From Minicystis rosea (GTDB lineage Bacteria > Myxococcota_A > Polyangia > Polyangiales > Polyangiaceae), in assembly GCA_001931535.1 (NCBI GenBank), contig CP016211.1, positions 6,307,573-6,371,572 on the forward strand: DNA of 64,000 nucleotides. The letters run 5' to 3'. The notes beneath the pieces are model-generated. The model was not told where the DNA came from, ran no database searches, and worked only from the letters and a program-made list of their open reading frames with translations. Both the position numbers and the translations under genes were made by a program. This document shows positions 7,984-17,619 of this stretch, in pieces (the stretch's first letter is position 1; every line of letters begins with the position of its first letter).

Positions 7984-9141
7984 ATGAGCGCGTCCGCGCG
8001 TGTCACCGTGCGCGAGCTGCCGGAGGTGTCCAGGCAGGCTCGGGCGGCGGCCGTGATCGTCGCGCGAGCGCTGGGCGTCGCGCTCTCGGAAGCGAGCGCG
8101 CTCCTCGCCGGCTTGCCGGTCACGCTGCCGCGCGCGCTCGATCCCGCGGAGGCCGAGAACGTCGTGCGTGCGCTGCGCGAGGCCGGCGCCGGGGCCGAAG
8201 CCACGATTGCGCGCGAGGAGCGCGGCCCGTGTACCGTCCACCCCGCGCTCGAGGCCGGCGCCGGGTGCCGTCGTTGCGGGGCGGTCGTCTGTGCGGTGTG
8301 CCTCGCGACGAGCGAGCCCGCCGACGTCTGCCGTGACTGTGCGCGCCGCGCGAGGCGTGCGCGCGGCTTCTTCCGTCTGCGCGTCTCCGTGCTGCTCGTG
8401 CTGCTCGCAGGTGCCCTGCTCTACGCGTGGCAGGACGTGAGCCGCCGCCGAGCGCGCAACGAGTGGAGCCGCACGTTGAACGTCGGCCTCGTGGTCGTCC
8501 GCCTCGGTCCGGTCGAGGACGCGGCCGTCGCCGGCCTGCGCGATCGCGCCCGCGCGCTCGAAGACATCCTCGCGCGAGAGCAGCGGCGGCATCATGGGCC
8601 CGGCGGGCCGCGCCCGTTCGCCGTCGAGGTGCTCGGCCCCGTCGACACCGTCGCGAAGCCGCCGGAGCTCGCGGACAACGGTGTCCTCGATCTCGCGCGC
8701 TACGCCTACGCGAAGTGGCGCTACACCGCGCGCATCGACGCCGCGGCGAACGTCGAGCCCCGCACGCTCGACGCCCGCATCTACGTGGTCACGCGGCCCG
8801 GGCGCGAGCAGAACTTCGTCGAAGGCGTGAGCGAGCAAGGCGGGCGCTCGGGCCTCATCGAGGTGGATCTGGACGAGACGATGATCGACTTCACGCTCTT
8901 CGTCTTCGCCCACGAGCTGATGCACACGCTCGGCGCCACCGACAAATACGACGCCGCCGGCGCCACCATGATCCCCATCGGCCTCGCCGAGCCCGACGCG
9001 GATCCGCGCTTTCCCCAGCGCTTCGCCGAGGTCATGGCCCGCACCCGCCCGGTCGCCCCCGGCGACGAGCGCGCGCCGCTCTCGCTCGACGAGCTGCGCG
9101 TCGGCCCGACGACGGCGCACGAGATCGGCTGGACGCGTTGA
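7984..9141 (+). CDS. Membrane protein fusing L7/L12-like, zinc-ribbon and HExxH metalloprotease-like regions
   Basis: A 385-residue protein with three parts. Residues ~15-75 resemble the C-terminal domain of ribosomal L7/L12 (VIVARALGVALSEASALLAG, then AEAENVVRALREAGAGAE). Residues 83-119 form a cysteine/histidine cluster of B-box or double zinc-ribbon type (C83, H86, C95/C98, C103/C106, C116/C119). A single transmembrane helix follows (LRVSVLLVLLAGALLYAW, ~residues 130-150). The remaining C-terminal region carries FAHELMHTLG with the HExxH-type zinc motif at residues 310-314, then ATDKYDA. A peptidase active in the periplasm or on the membrane's outer face is the reasonable inference; the substrate is unknown. 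The start at 7984 is uncertain because no strong Shine-Dalgarno is visible. It converges with the POT transporter gene. Confidence 0.8.
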   Translation: MSASARVTVRELPEVSRQARAAAVIVARALGVALSEASALLAGLPVTLPRALDPAEAENVVRALREAGAGAEATIAREERGPCTVHPALEAGAGCRRCGAVVCAVCLATSEPADVCRDCARRARRARGFFRLRVSVLLVLLAGALLYAWQDVSRRRARNEWSRTLNVGLVVVRLGPVEDAAVAGLRDRARALEDILAREQRRHHGPGGPRPFAVEVLGPVDTVAKPPELADNGVLDLARYAYAKWRYTARIDAAANVEPRTLDARIYVVTRPGREQNFVEGVSEQGGRSGLIEVDLDETMIDFTLFVFAHELMHTLGATDKYDAAGATMIPIGLAEPDADPRFPQRFAEVMARTRPVAPGDERAPLSLDELRVGPTTAHEIGWTR

Positions 9142-9186
9142 GCCAGCTGTCACGTCGTGCGGGTTCCTCCCCGTTGGGATGGGAGG

Positions 9187-9233
9187 CTCCAACGAGCTTT
9201 GCTCGTTGGAGGGAGAGGGCGCGCGCCCTCTCC
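9187..9233. terminator. Back-to-back perfect hairpins between convergent genes
   Basis: Two adjoining perfect inverted repeats fill the gap between convergent stops. The first is an 11-bp stem CTCCAACGAGC / GCTCGTTGGAG with a TTT loop (9187-9211). The second is a 22-base GC palindrome of arms GGAGAGGGCGC / GCGCCCTCTCC (9212-9233). There is no T-tract on either side, so this may be a bidirectional transcription barrier or a genome-repeat element rather than a classical intrinsic terminator. Confidence 0.7.
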
Positions 9234-9239
9234 TGAGAC

Positions 9240-10820
<1,581 letters not shown>

Positions 10821-11225
10821 ACGTGCGTCGTCCCGCGAAAGAGTTGCTCACGTCGCCGCCGCCCGGCGCTTCAAGCAGGGCACGGACCTTTCTTGCGTCC
10901 GATGCGGCAGCACAACGTAACGCGCACGAGCGCTCGAGCCCAGCATCCAGCATGGGGATGGCCAATCACGCGCCGGAGCGAGGCTTTCGCCGCCGGCGAG
11001 TGGGCGGCGCGTACCCCGGTGACGTCGATCACCATCGCGCCCCCAGCGGGATCCGCGCAGCCTTCGCCGAGAGCCGCGCCGGCGATCTTCGACAAGGGCC
11101 ACGGAGGCGCGACGAGCCTCACCGATGTCGATCGATGGCAGGCTCGACGTCGAGGATCACGCCGTGCGACGCGCGCACGTCGCCGCAAATTCGCCTATGC
11201 TCGGCGCTCGATCGGGTAAAGCGAG
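10821..11225. other. Intergenic region between divergent transporter and channel genes
   Basis: This 405-base stretch separates the POT transporter gene (leftward) from the TMEM175-type channel gene (rightward). It is GC-rich and shows no protein frame with recognisable content or a credible ribosome-binding site. Promoters of both genes are expected here but none can be picked out by eye. Confidence 0.5.
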
Positions 11226-11822
11226 ATGACCAAAGGACGACTCGAGGCCTTCAGCGACGGCGTGATCGCCATTCTCATCACCATCATGGTGCTCGAGCTC
11301 AAGGTGCCCCACGGCGCGGATTGGGCGGCGTTGCGCCCCCTGCTGCCGGTGTTCCTCAGCTACGTGCTGAGCTTCGTCTACCTCGGCATCTACTGGAACA
11401 ACCACCATCACATGCTCCACGCCACCGAGCGCATCAATGGCAAGATCCTCTGGGCCAATCAGCACCTGCTCTTCTGGCTCTCGCTCGTGCCCTTCGTGAC
11501 CGGTTGGATGGGAGAAAACCACTTTGCGCCGCTCCCCACCGCGGTGTACGGCGCCGTGCTCTTCATGTGCGGGATCGCCTATACCATTCTGCAAACGATG
11601 ATCGTGGCGCATCAGGGCGAGGGATCTCGGCTCGCCGCGGCCGTGGGCCAAGACTGGAAAGGCAAGGCCTCCGTGGTGATGTACGCCGCGGCCATTTCGC
11701 TGGCGTTCGTCCATCAACGGATCTCGCACGTGCTCTACGTGGCCGTCGCGCTCATGTGGCTCGTGCCCGATCGCCGCATCGAGGCGGCGCTGGAAGGCGG
11801 CTCCGCCCACCACGGTGATTGA
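11226..11822 (+). CDS. TMEM175 family (DUF1211) potassium channel-like membrane protein
   Basis: A 198-residue membrane protein with about six hydrophobic helices. It begins MTKGRLEAFSDGVIAILITI, containing the RxxxFSDGVxAI motif in helix 1 that defines TMEM175/DUF1211 proteins. Bacterial members form potassium-permeable channels. Further landmarks are SFVYLGIYWNNHHHMLHAT and INGKILWANQHLLFWLSLVP, both typical of the family. Convergent with the metallo-beta-lactamase-fold gene; the stops are 24 bp apart. Confidence 0.93.
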   Translation: MTKGRLEAFSDGVIAILITIMVLELKVPHGADWAALRPLLPVFLSYVLSFVYLGIYWNNHHHMLHATERINGKILWANQHLLFWLSLVPFVTGWMGENHFAPLPTAVYGAVLFMCGIAYTILQTMIVAHQGEGSRLAAAVGQDWKGKASVVMYAAAISLAFVHQRISHVLYVAVALMWLVPDRRIEAALEGGSAHHGD

Positions 11823-11846
11823 AGATCACCGCCGGCTTCGCGACCT

Positions 11847-13085
11847 TCAACCGCGCTTCGGCGGGTCCTCGCGGGAGGCGGATCCGTAGATGCCTTTGGC
11901 CATGAGCGAAGGCTCCGCCGCGGCGCGGGCGCGGTAGACGGCAGAGCGCGTGCGCCAGATGCCATCGTCGTGCGGCGAGGCCAGCGCGGCCAGCTCCGCG
12001 AGGTGACACGCGGAGGCGTGCTCTCCCTGCGCCGAAAGCTCCGCCGCACGATCGGCGAGCCGCTGCGCGCCGCCGGCGAGCGCCGCGATCTCGGAGGCCA
12101 GGCGCGCTTCCGATCCCGGCTTGAGGTGGGCCGGGTTGCCGTCGTACCAGCCGCCGTAGAGCCGCCACACGTTGCGCACCACGAACTCGGGCTCGTCGTA
12201 CACGGGCTGCAAATAGGGCCTCGCCATGAGGTGCGCGGGGGCGCGGACCTCGGCGAGCACGCGATCGAGGCGGGCGCCTTCGTTCATGAGCGCGAGGGTC
12301 TGCGACACCAAGGATTCGAGGAGCTCGGCTGTCTCGACGAGCGCAGCGTGCACCTGCGCTGCGCCGAAGATGGGCACGCCGTGGCCCGGACACAACACCT
12401 CGGCGGGGAGCGCGCTCATCGCCCGGAGCGCCGCGGCCCACTCGCGCGGATAACGCTGCACCTTCTGCGGATTGCCGGCGTTGGGCGTGGCCCAGATGAA
12501 GAGGTCTCCCGTGCAAAGCACCTTCTGCGCGGGGAAGTAGGCCCAAGCGTGATCGTCGGTCTCGCCCAAGGCGTGGTGAGCCTCGATGCGGACGCCGCCC
12601 ACGTTCAGCACGAGATCGCTTGAGAAGGTTTGGTCCGGGTGGCGAAACTCGTCGGGGAAATTCGTCGTCATCTGGAACTGACGCGAATTGATGCAGCTGT
12701 TGTAGCCGCGCGTGAGGCGGTAGCGCTCGAAGCGGCGGGGCACGGCCTCGTGCGCGATGACGCGCGCGGCGCCGCCTTCGGCCTCGTAGAGCGGGACGCC
12801 GAAGACGTGGTCCACGTGGCCGTGCGTGAAGAGCGCGGTGTGGAGGCGACGCGAGGAGAAGCGGCGGACGACGTCCTTCGTGGCCGCGGCCATGAAGAAG
12901 CTTCCAGTGTCGACGAGGACGAGGCCTTCGTCGGTGTCGATGGCGGTGACGTTGGCGAAGCTCGAGATGAACGCGGCGCGGGGCGCGATCTCCTCCACCT
13001 CGAGGAGCGGCGCCATCGGGTTGGCGTCGTGGACGGTGACCGCGCCGGAGAGGAGCTGCTCGGAGAGGCCGCGAAGCTTGCCCAT
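11847..13085 (-). CDS. MBL-fold metallohydrolase with alkyl-sulfatase-type dimerisation region
   Basis: A 412-residue protein with a metallo-beta-lactamase fold. THGHVDH lies at residues 87-93 (H88, H90, D92, H93), HHALGETDDHAWAYFP carries the further metal-ligand histidine, and CTGDLF and LCPGHGVPIFG supply the remaining ligands. The C-terminal third (EFVVRNVWRLYGGWYDGNP then HLKPGSEARLASEIAALAGG) matches the dimerisation segment of type III alkyl sulfatases, where NxxxxYxGWYDGNPAHL is characteristic. Hydrolysis of a sulfate ester or related substrate in the cytoplasm is likely; no signal peptide is visible. It lies 21 bp downstream of the LysR gene on the same strand and is probably cotranscribed with and controlled by it. 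Confidence 0.88.
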   Translation of the reverse strand: MGKLRGLSEQLLSGAVTVHDANPMAPLLEVEEIAPRAAFISSFANVTAIDTDEGLVLVDTGSFFMAAATKDVVRRFSSRRLHTALFTHGHVDHVFGVPLYEAEGGAARVIAHEAVPRRFERYRLTRGYNSCINSRQFQMTTNFPDEFRHPDQTFSSDLVLNVGGVRIEAHHALGETDDHAWAYFPAQKVLCTGDLFIWATPNAGNPQKVQRYPREWAAALRAMSALPAEVLCPGHGVPIFGAAQVHAALVETAELLESLVSQTLALMNEGARLDRVLAEVRAPAHLMARPYLQPVYDEPEFVVRNVWRLYGGWYDGNPAHLKPGSEARLASEIAALAGGAQRLADRAAELSAQGEHASACHLAELAALASPHDDGIWRTRSAVYRARAAAEPSLMAKGIYGSASREDPPKRG

Positions 13086-13106
13086 GGCGGCGAGTATCGC
13101 ACGCGC

Positions 13107-14027
13107 TCAGGCCGGAGATGCGTCGATCGCGCGGCACAGGCGCCCGAGGCGAGCGCGCAGCCAGGCGTGCGCGGGATCGTGCTGCACACGCGTGTGCCAG
13201 CAGATGCGGAAGGTGAAGCCGGGCAAGCGCAGCGGCGCAGGCACGACCACGAGCGGGTGCCGGACCGCGAGGCGCCGGGAGAGACGCGCGGGCGCAGTCA
13301 GCACCATGTCGGTGGCCGCGAGCACGGCGGGCGCAGCGGCGAAGTACGGGAGCGTGACGGCGACACGACGCGAGAGCCCGCGCTCGGAGAGGGCGACGTC
13401 GACCTGGCTCGGCCGGAGGTTGCGCGGCGCGACGAGCGCGTGCGGGAGGGCCACGAAGCGATCGAGCGTGAGCGCGGCGGCGTCCGGGTGCCCTTCGCGG
13501 AGCACGCACACGAACTCGTCGGAGAAGGCGCGGCTCGTGATGATGCCCGGTAGATCCTCGGCGAGGAGGCTGAGCGTGAGATCGACGTCCTCGGCGAGCG
13601 CGCGCGCGAAATCACGGCGGGCTGGGAACACCTCGAGATCGATGTGCGGGGCCTCGCGCGACAGGACCTCGAGGAGCGGCGCGACGATGAGCTCGGCCGC
13701 GTAGTCGCTGAGGAGCATCACGAAGCGGCGCACGGCCCGCGCGGGATCGAACGCGGAGGGGCCGGTGAGCACCTCCTCGCAGCGGCCGAGCACGTCGCGC
13801 AGCGCGGGGAGGAGCGACTCGGCGCGGGCCGTCGGCGTCATGGCGTTGCCGTCGCGGACGAGGAGCGGATCACCGAAGACCTCGCGCAGGCGTGAGAGCG
13901 TATGGCTCACCGCGGATCGCGTGACGCGGAGCCGACTGGCAGCGCGCGCGAGGCTGCGCTCGGTGAGGAGCACTTCGGCGGCGACGAGGAGGTTCAGATC
14001 GACGGTCGCGAGCTTGGGGAGAGGCAC
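13107..14027 (-). CDS. LysR family transcriptional regulator
   Basis: A 306-residue regulator. The N-terminal winged helix-turn-helix is clear: LLVAAEVLLTERSLARAASR then LRVTRSAVSHTLSRLREVFG and DPLLVRDGNAMTPTARAE. A periplasmic-binding-protein-like effector domain follows (residues ~90-300). I take the GTG at 14027 (VPLPKLATVDLNLL) as start because LysR proteins begin close to the first helix; an ATG 44 codons upstream would add an Arg-rich leader that looks non-coding. It is divergent from the lipoprotein gene at 14144 and is followed after 21 bp by the MBL-fold hydrolase, its likely target or operon partner. Confidence 0.9.
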   Translation of the reverse strand: MPLPKLATVDLNLLVAAEVLLTERSLARAASRLRVTRSAVSHTLSRLREVFGDPLLVRDGNAMTPTARAESLLPALRDVLGRCEEVLTGPSAFDPARAVRRFVMLLSDYAAELIVAPLLEVLSREAPHIDLEVFPARRDFARALAEDVDLTLSLLAEDLPGIITSRAFSDEFVCVLREGHPDAAALTLDRFVALPHALVAPRNLRPSQVDVALSERGLSRRVAVTLPYFAAAPAVLAATDMVLTAPARLSRRLAVRHPLVVVPAPLRLPGFTFRICWHTRVQHDPAHAWLRARLGRLCRAIDASPA

Positions 14028-14143
14028 GCCGAGAGCGTACGCCACGCGAGGTAGTGAGCGCGATTCAACACCTCGGCGAACGCGGCGATCCTCGTGTGAT
14101 CGCGGCCTCGTGCGTACGGTCCTGCCACCACGGAGGTCACACC

Positions 14144-14746
14144 ATGAACCGCTTCGCAACGATCCTCTTCCTCGCGCTCGTCCCCGCTTGCAGCAGCTCT
14201 TCCACGCCGTCGCCCGACGATCCCGCCGCCGTCGCCGAGGCCCTCACCGGCGATTGGCGAGGCTCGTGCTTCGACGCCGGCAACGGGCAGCACGCGCAGC
14301 TCACCTTCCACATCGAGGCGGCGCGCTGGGCCGTCGAGTACGTGGTCCACGGCGACGCGACGTGCACCGCGCCGCTCGGCGACCTGCACATCGCGGGGCC
14401 TTACGAGATCGTGGGCGCGTCGACCAAGGTCGCGGGCGCGAGCGAAGGGATCTTCTCGTTCGACGAGCGCACCATCACCCCCAAGGCGCAGGGCTTCGCC
14501 GACTACTTGGGCACGCTCGAAGGCTGCGGCACCGGCGCGTGGAAGGTCGACACCGCGGTCGACATCTTGGAGGGCGGGTGCGCGCCGCTCGGCAGCTATC
14601 CGAACGCCACGTGCCACGCCGACTACGACGTCGTCAAAGTGAGCGAGGCCGGGATTCAATTCGGGCAGCGGCCCGCGGACAACAACATGTGCACCGCGGA
14701 CAAGCGGCCCACGGCGCTGAGCGCGGACGTGCTGCACCGCCTGTGA
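14144..14746 (+). CDS. Small exported lipoprotein (APCDD1-like domain possible)
   Basis: A 200-residue protein with signal peptide MNRFATILFLALVPACSSSS; the lipobox LVPAC puts the lipidated Cys at residue 16. GGAGGT lies seven bases before the ATG. The mature part contains LTGDWRGSCFDAGNGQHAQL, WAVEYVVHGDATCTAPLGDL and GPYEIVGASTKV, a beta-rich pattern with paired cysteines. I recall this pattern from bacterial proteins labelled APCDD1-like, but the match is not certain. The role is unknown. It diverges from the LysR gene, so LysR could control it. Confidence 0.82.
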   Translation: MNRFATILFLALVPACSSSSTPSPDDPAAVAEALTGDWRGSCFDAGNGQHAQLTFHIEAARWAVEYVVHGDATCTAPLGDLHIAGPYEIVGASTKVAGASEGIFSFDERTITPKAQGFADYLGTLEGCGTGAWKVDTAVDILEGGCAPLGSYPNATCHADYDVVKVSEAGIQFGQRPADNNMCTADKRPTALSADVLHRL

Positions 14747-14765
14747 GGCGCCCTTCGCGGGCGCC
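14747..14765. terminator. Hairpin between convergent genes
   Basis: A perfect 7-bp stem GGCGCCC / GGGCGCC closed by a TTCGC loop begins directly after the lipoprotein stop and ends four bases before the ppc stop on the other strand. It lacks a T-tract but is well placed to act on both convergent transcripts. Confidence 0.6.
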
Positions 14766-14768
14766 GCG

Positions 14769-17576
14769 TCAGCCGGTGTTCTTCAGCCCGGCGGCGATGC
14801 CGCTGATGCTCAGCATGATGGCGTCCTCGAGCGCGGCCCGCTCGGGCCCGGGGGCATCGGGCGCGGCGCGCAGGCGCTCGAGGAGCTCGACCTGGATGTA
14901 GCTCATCGGATCGACGTACGGGTTGCGGAGCGCGATGCTGCGCTTCAGCACGGGCGCGTAGTCGAGGATCTCCTCGGACTTGGTGACGCGGCAGATCATG
15001 CGGCGCGTCCGCTCGTACTCGGCCTCGATGTCGCCGAAGACGGCGCGGCCGAGCGCGGGATCGGGGCAGAGCTCGGCATAGCGGACGGCGATGTGGAGAT
15101 CGGCCTTGCCCATGATCATCTGCGCCGACTCGAGCATCGTGCGGAAGAACGGCCAGCGCTCGTGCATCTCCGAGAGGCGTGCGAGCGCGCCGTCATCCTC
15201 GGCGACGAAGCGCTCGAGCGCGTGGCCGAGGCCGTACCAGCCGGGCAGCGTGTGACGGCTCTGCATCCAGGCGAAGACCCAGGGGATGGCGCGGAGATCT
15301 TCGATGCGGCCGCTGGGCTTGCGGCTCGCGGGACGGCTGCCGAGGTTGAGGCGGCCGATCTCCGCGATGGGCGTGGCGGCGCGGAAGTACTCGACGAAGC
15401 GCGGGTCGTCGTAGACGAGCGCGCGGTAGGCCGTGCGGGCGATGGACGAGAGGCGCTCGACGGCGCGCTCCCAGGCCGGATCGGGCGCGCTCGGGTGCGC
15501 GAAGCCACCGCGCAGCACCGCGTTGACGAGCTGCTCCAAGTGGCGATGCGCGAGCTCGGGGAGACCATAACGATCGGCGATCACCTCGCCTTGCTCGGTG
15601 AGGCGGATGTGGTTGCCGACGGTGCCCGGCGGCTGCGCGAGGATGGCTTGGTTCGCGGGGCCGCCGCCGCGACCGATGGAGCCGCCGCGGCCGTGGAAGA
15701 ACGAGACGGTGACGCCGGCCTCGGCCCCGAGATCGGAGAGCTCGCGCTGCGCGCGGTAGAGCGCCCAGTTCGCCGACACGAAGCCTGCGTCCTTGTTGCT
15801 GTCGGAGTAGCCGAGCATCACCTCCTGCACGCCGCCGCGGAGATCGACGTGCGCGCGGTACGCCGGCGACGCGAAGCACGCGGCGAGCACGTGCGGCGCA
15901 GCGGCGAGATCGGCGCCCGTCTCGAAGAGCGGCACCACATCGACGAGGCTCTTGCCCTCTTCGCGCCGGTAAATGCCGGCCTCGCGGGCGAGCAGGAGCG
16001 TCGCGAGCACGTCGCTCGCGCCGCGCGTCATGCTGATGATGACCTTGTCGATCGACTCGGGCGCGAGCTCTTCGAGGATGGCGAAGACGGTGCGGAACGT
16101 GTCGATCACCTCGCGCGACTCCGCGGAGCACACGGGGCGCAGCGGGATGAGCGGGCGCGGATCGGAGAGCGCGCGAGAGAGCACGGCGGTGCGCTCGTCT
16201 TCGGTGAGCGCGAGGTAATCCGCGTGCACGCCGGCGGCCGCGAGGATCTCCGCGACCGCGGCGGCGTGACGGCCCGAATGCTGGCGGATGTCGAGCGTGG
16301 CGGTGCCCAGGCCGAAGACCTCGGCCTCGCGGATGACGTCGTGCAAGCGACCCTCGGCCACGGCGGCGCCGCAGTGCGCGCGCAGGCTGCGCTCCAGCAC
16401 GGCGAGATCCGCGAGCAGCTCGGCGCGCCGGTGATAGCGCGACGGGTCCGCGGGCAGGACATGATCGCGGCACAGCTCCGGCTGCCAGCGCTCCGCGTGC
16501 GCGAGCGTGTGCGCGAGCTTGGCTCGCATGTGCAGGCACTTGCGGCGATAGGGCTCGAACGGGAGCCGCCGCCCGAGCTCCGCGGCGAGCGCCGGATCGC
16601 GGGCGTCATCGGCGGCGAGCGACGCGAGGAGCTCTTCGGAGACGCCGACCTCGCGGGTCGATTGGCTGAGGCGCCGCGCCAGCTCGTCCATCGTGGCGAT
16701 GTGCCGACGCACGGCCGCGATGCGCAGGCGGCGCACGGCTTCGACGGTCACGTCCGGCGTGACGAAGGGATTGCCGTCGCGATCACCACCGATCCACGAG
16801 CCGAAGCGAAGCAGCGGTGGGACGCGGAAACGGTGGCCCGGATAGCTCGCCGCGAGGGTCTGCTCGAGCTCACGATAGAGGCGGGGCACGATCTCGAAGA
16901 GGCCGGCCTCGAAGTAGTAGAGACCGTTGTGGACCTCGTCGATCACGGTGGGGCGCGCGGCGCGCACGTCGTCGCTCTGCCAGAGACAGACGACCTCCTC
17001 CTCGACCCGGCGCGTGATTTCGTCGGCTTCGCTGGAAGCCAGATCAGCGCCGTGCAAGCGCTCCACGACGTCGGCGATGCGGCGCAGGCGCTCCAACGTG
17101 GTGCGGCGGCGCGCTTCGGTCGGATGCGCGGTGAAGACGGGGACGATGGCGGCGCGATCGAGCCAGCGCTGCACCTCCACGGCGCTCACGCCGCTCTTCG
17201 CGAGCTCCGTGACGGCGGCCGCGATCGATTCGGTGCGCGGCGCGCCGGGGTTCGATCGCGCGCGATCGCGCAGCACCCAACCGCGCTGGAGCTGCTCGGC
17301 CAGGTTCACCAGCGCGAAGTACGAGGCGAACGCCTGCAAGAGCGCGCGCGCCTCGTCGATGGACGCGCGCGCGACGAGGGCGTGCAGTTCGTCGGTGGCC
17401 TCGGGCCTCACGCCGGCGCGCACCTCCTTGGCGAGCGCGCGGACATGCTCCTCGAGATCGAACATCGCCTCTCCGACCTGCGCGCGGATCACGCGGCCGA
17501 GGAGGTCGCCGAAGAAATGGATCGTCGCCGAGAGGCGACCTTGGCTGTCGGGCTCGTCCCTGCGCACGTCGTTCAT
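14769..17576 (-). CDS. ppc: Phosphoenolpyruvate carboxylase
   Basis: A 935-residue enzyme that carboxylates phosphoenolpyruvate to oxaloacetate, the anaplerotic feed of the TCA cycle. Diagnostic motifs are in order: VFTAHPTEARRRTTLERLRR near residue 150 with the catalytic His, GGDRDGNPFV, MLGYSDSNKDAGFVSANW, FFHGRGGSIGRGGGP (glycine-rich PEP/bicarbonate loop, about residue 630), GSRPASRK, RAIPWVFAWMQSR, and the C-terminal GLKNTG corresponding to the canonical QNTG end. The length fits bacterial PEPC. ATG at 17576 follows GGGAGCAGCG. It lies 43 bp downstream of selB on the same strand and may be cotranscribed by accident of position rather than function. Confidence 0.98.
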   Translation of the reverse strand: MNDVRRDEPDSQGRLSATIHFFGDLLGRVIRAQVGEAMFDLEEHVRALAKEVRAGVRPEATDELHALVARASIDEARALLQAFASYFALVNLAEQLQRGWVLRDRARSNPGAPRTESIAAAVTELAKSGVSAVEVQRWLDRAAIVPVFTAHPTEARRRTTLERLRRIADVVERLHGADLASSEADEITRRVEEEVVCLWQSDDVRAARPTVIDEVHNGLYYFEAGLFEIVPRLYRELEQTLAASYPGHRFRVPPLLRFGSWIGGDRDGNPFVTPDVTVEAVRRLRIAAVRRHIATMDELARRLSQSTREVGVSEELLASLAADDARDPALAAELGRRLPFEPYRRKCLHMRAKLAHTLAHAERWQPELCRDHVLPADPSRYHRRAELLADLAVLERSLRAHCGAAVAEGRLHDVIREAEVFGLGTATLDIRQHSGRHAAAVAEILAAAGVHADYLALTEDERTAVLSRALSDPRPLIPLRPVCSAESREVIDTFRTVFAILEELAPESIDKVIISMTRGASDVLATLLLAREAGIYRREEGKSLVDVVPLFETGADLAAAPHVLAACFASPAYRAHVDLRGGVQEVMLGYSDSNKDAGFVSANWALYRAQRELSDLGAEAGVTVSFFHGRGGSIGRGGGPANQAILAQPPGTVGNHIRLTEQGEVIADRYGLPELAHRHLEQLVNAVLRGGFAHPSAPDPAWERAVERLSSIARTAYRALVYDDPRFVEYFRAATPIAEIGRLNLGSRPASRKPSGRIEDLRAIPWVFAWMQSRHTLPGWYGLGHALERFVAEDDGALARLSEMHERWPFFRTMLESAQMIMGKADLHIAVRYAELCPDPALGRAVFGDIEAEYERTRRMICRVTKSEEILDYAPVLKRSIALRNPYVDPMSYIQVELLERLRAAPDAPGPERAALEDAIMLSISGIAAGLKNTG

Positions 17577-17619
17577 CGCTGCTCCCTACGGTGGAGTGAG
17601 GGCGCTCTCGAACGCGCCG

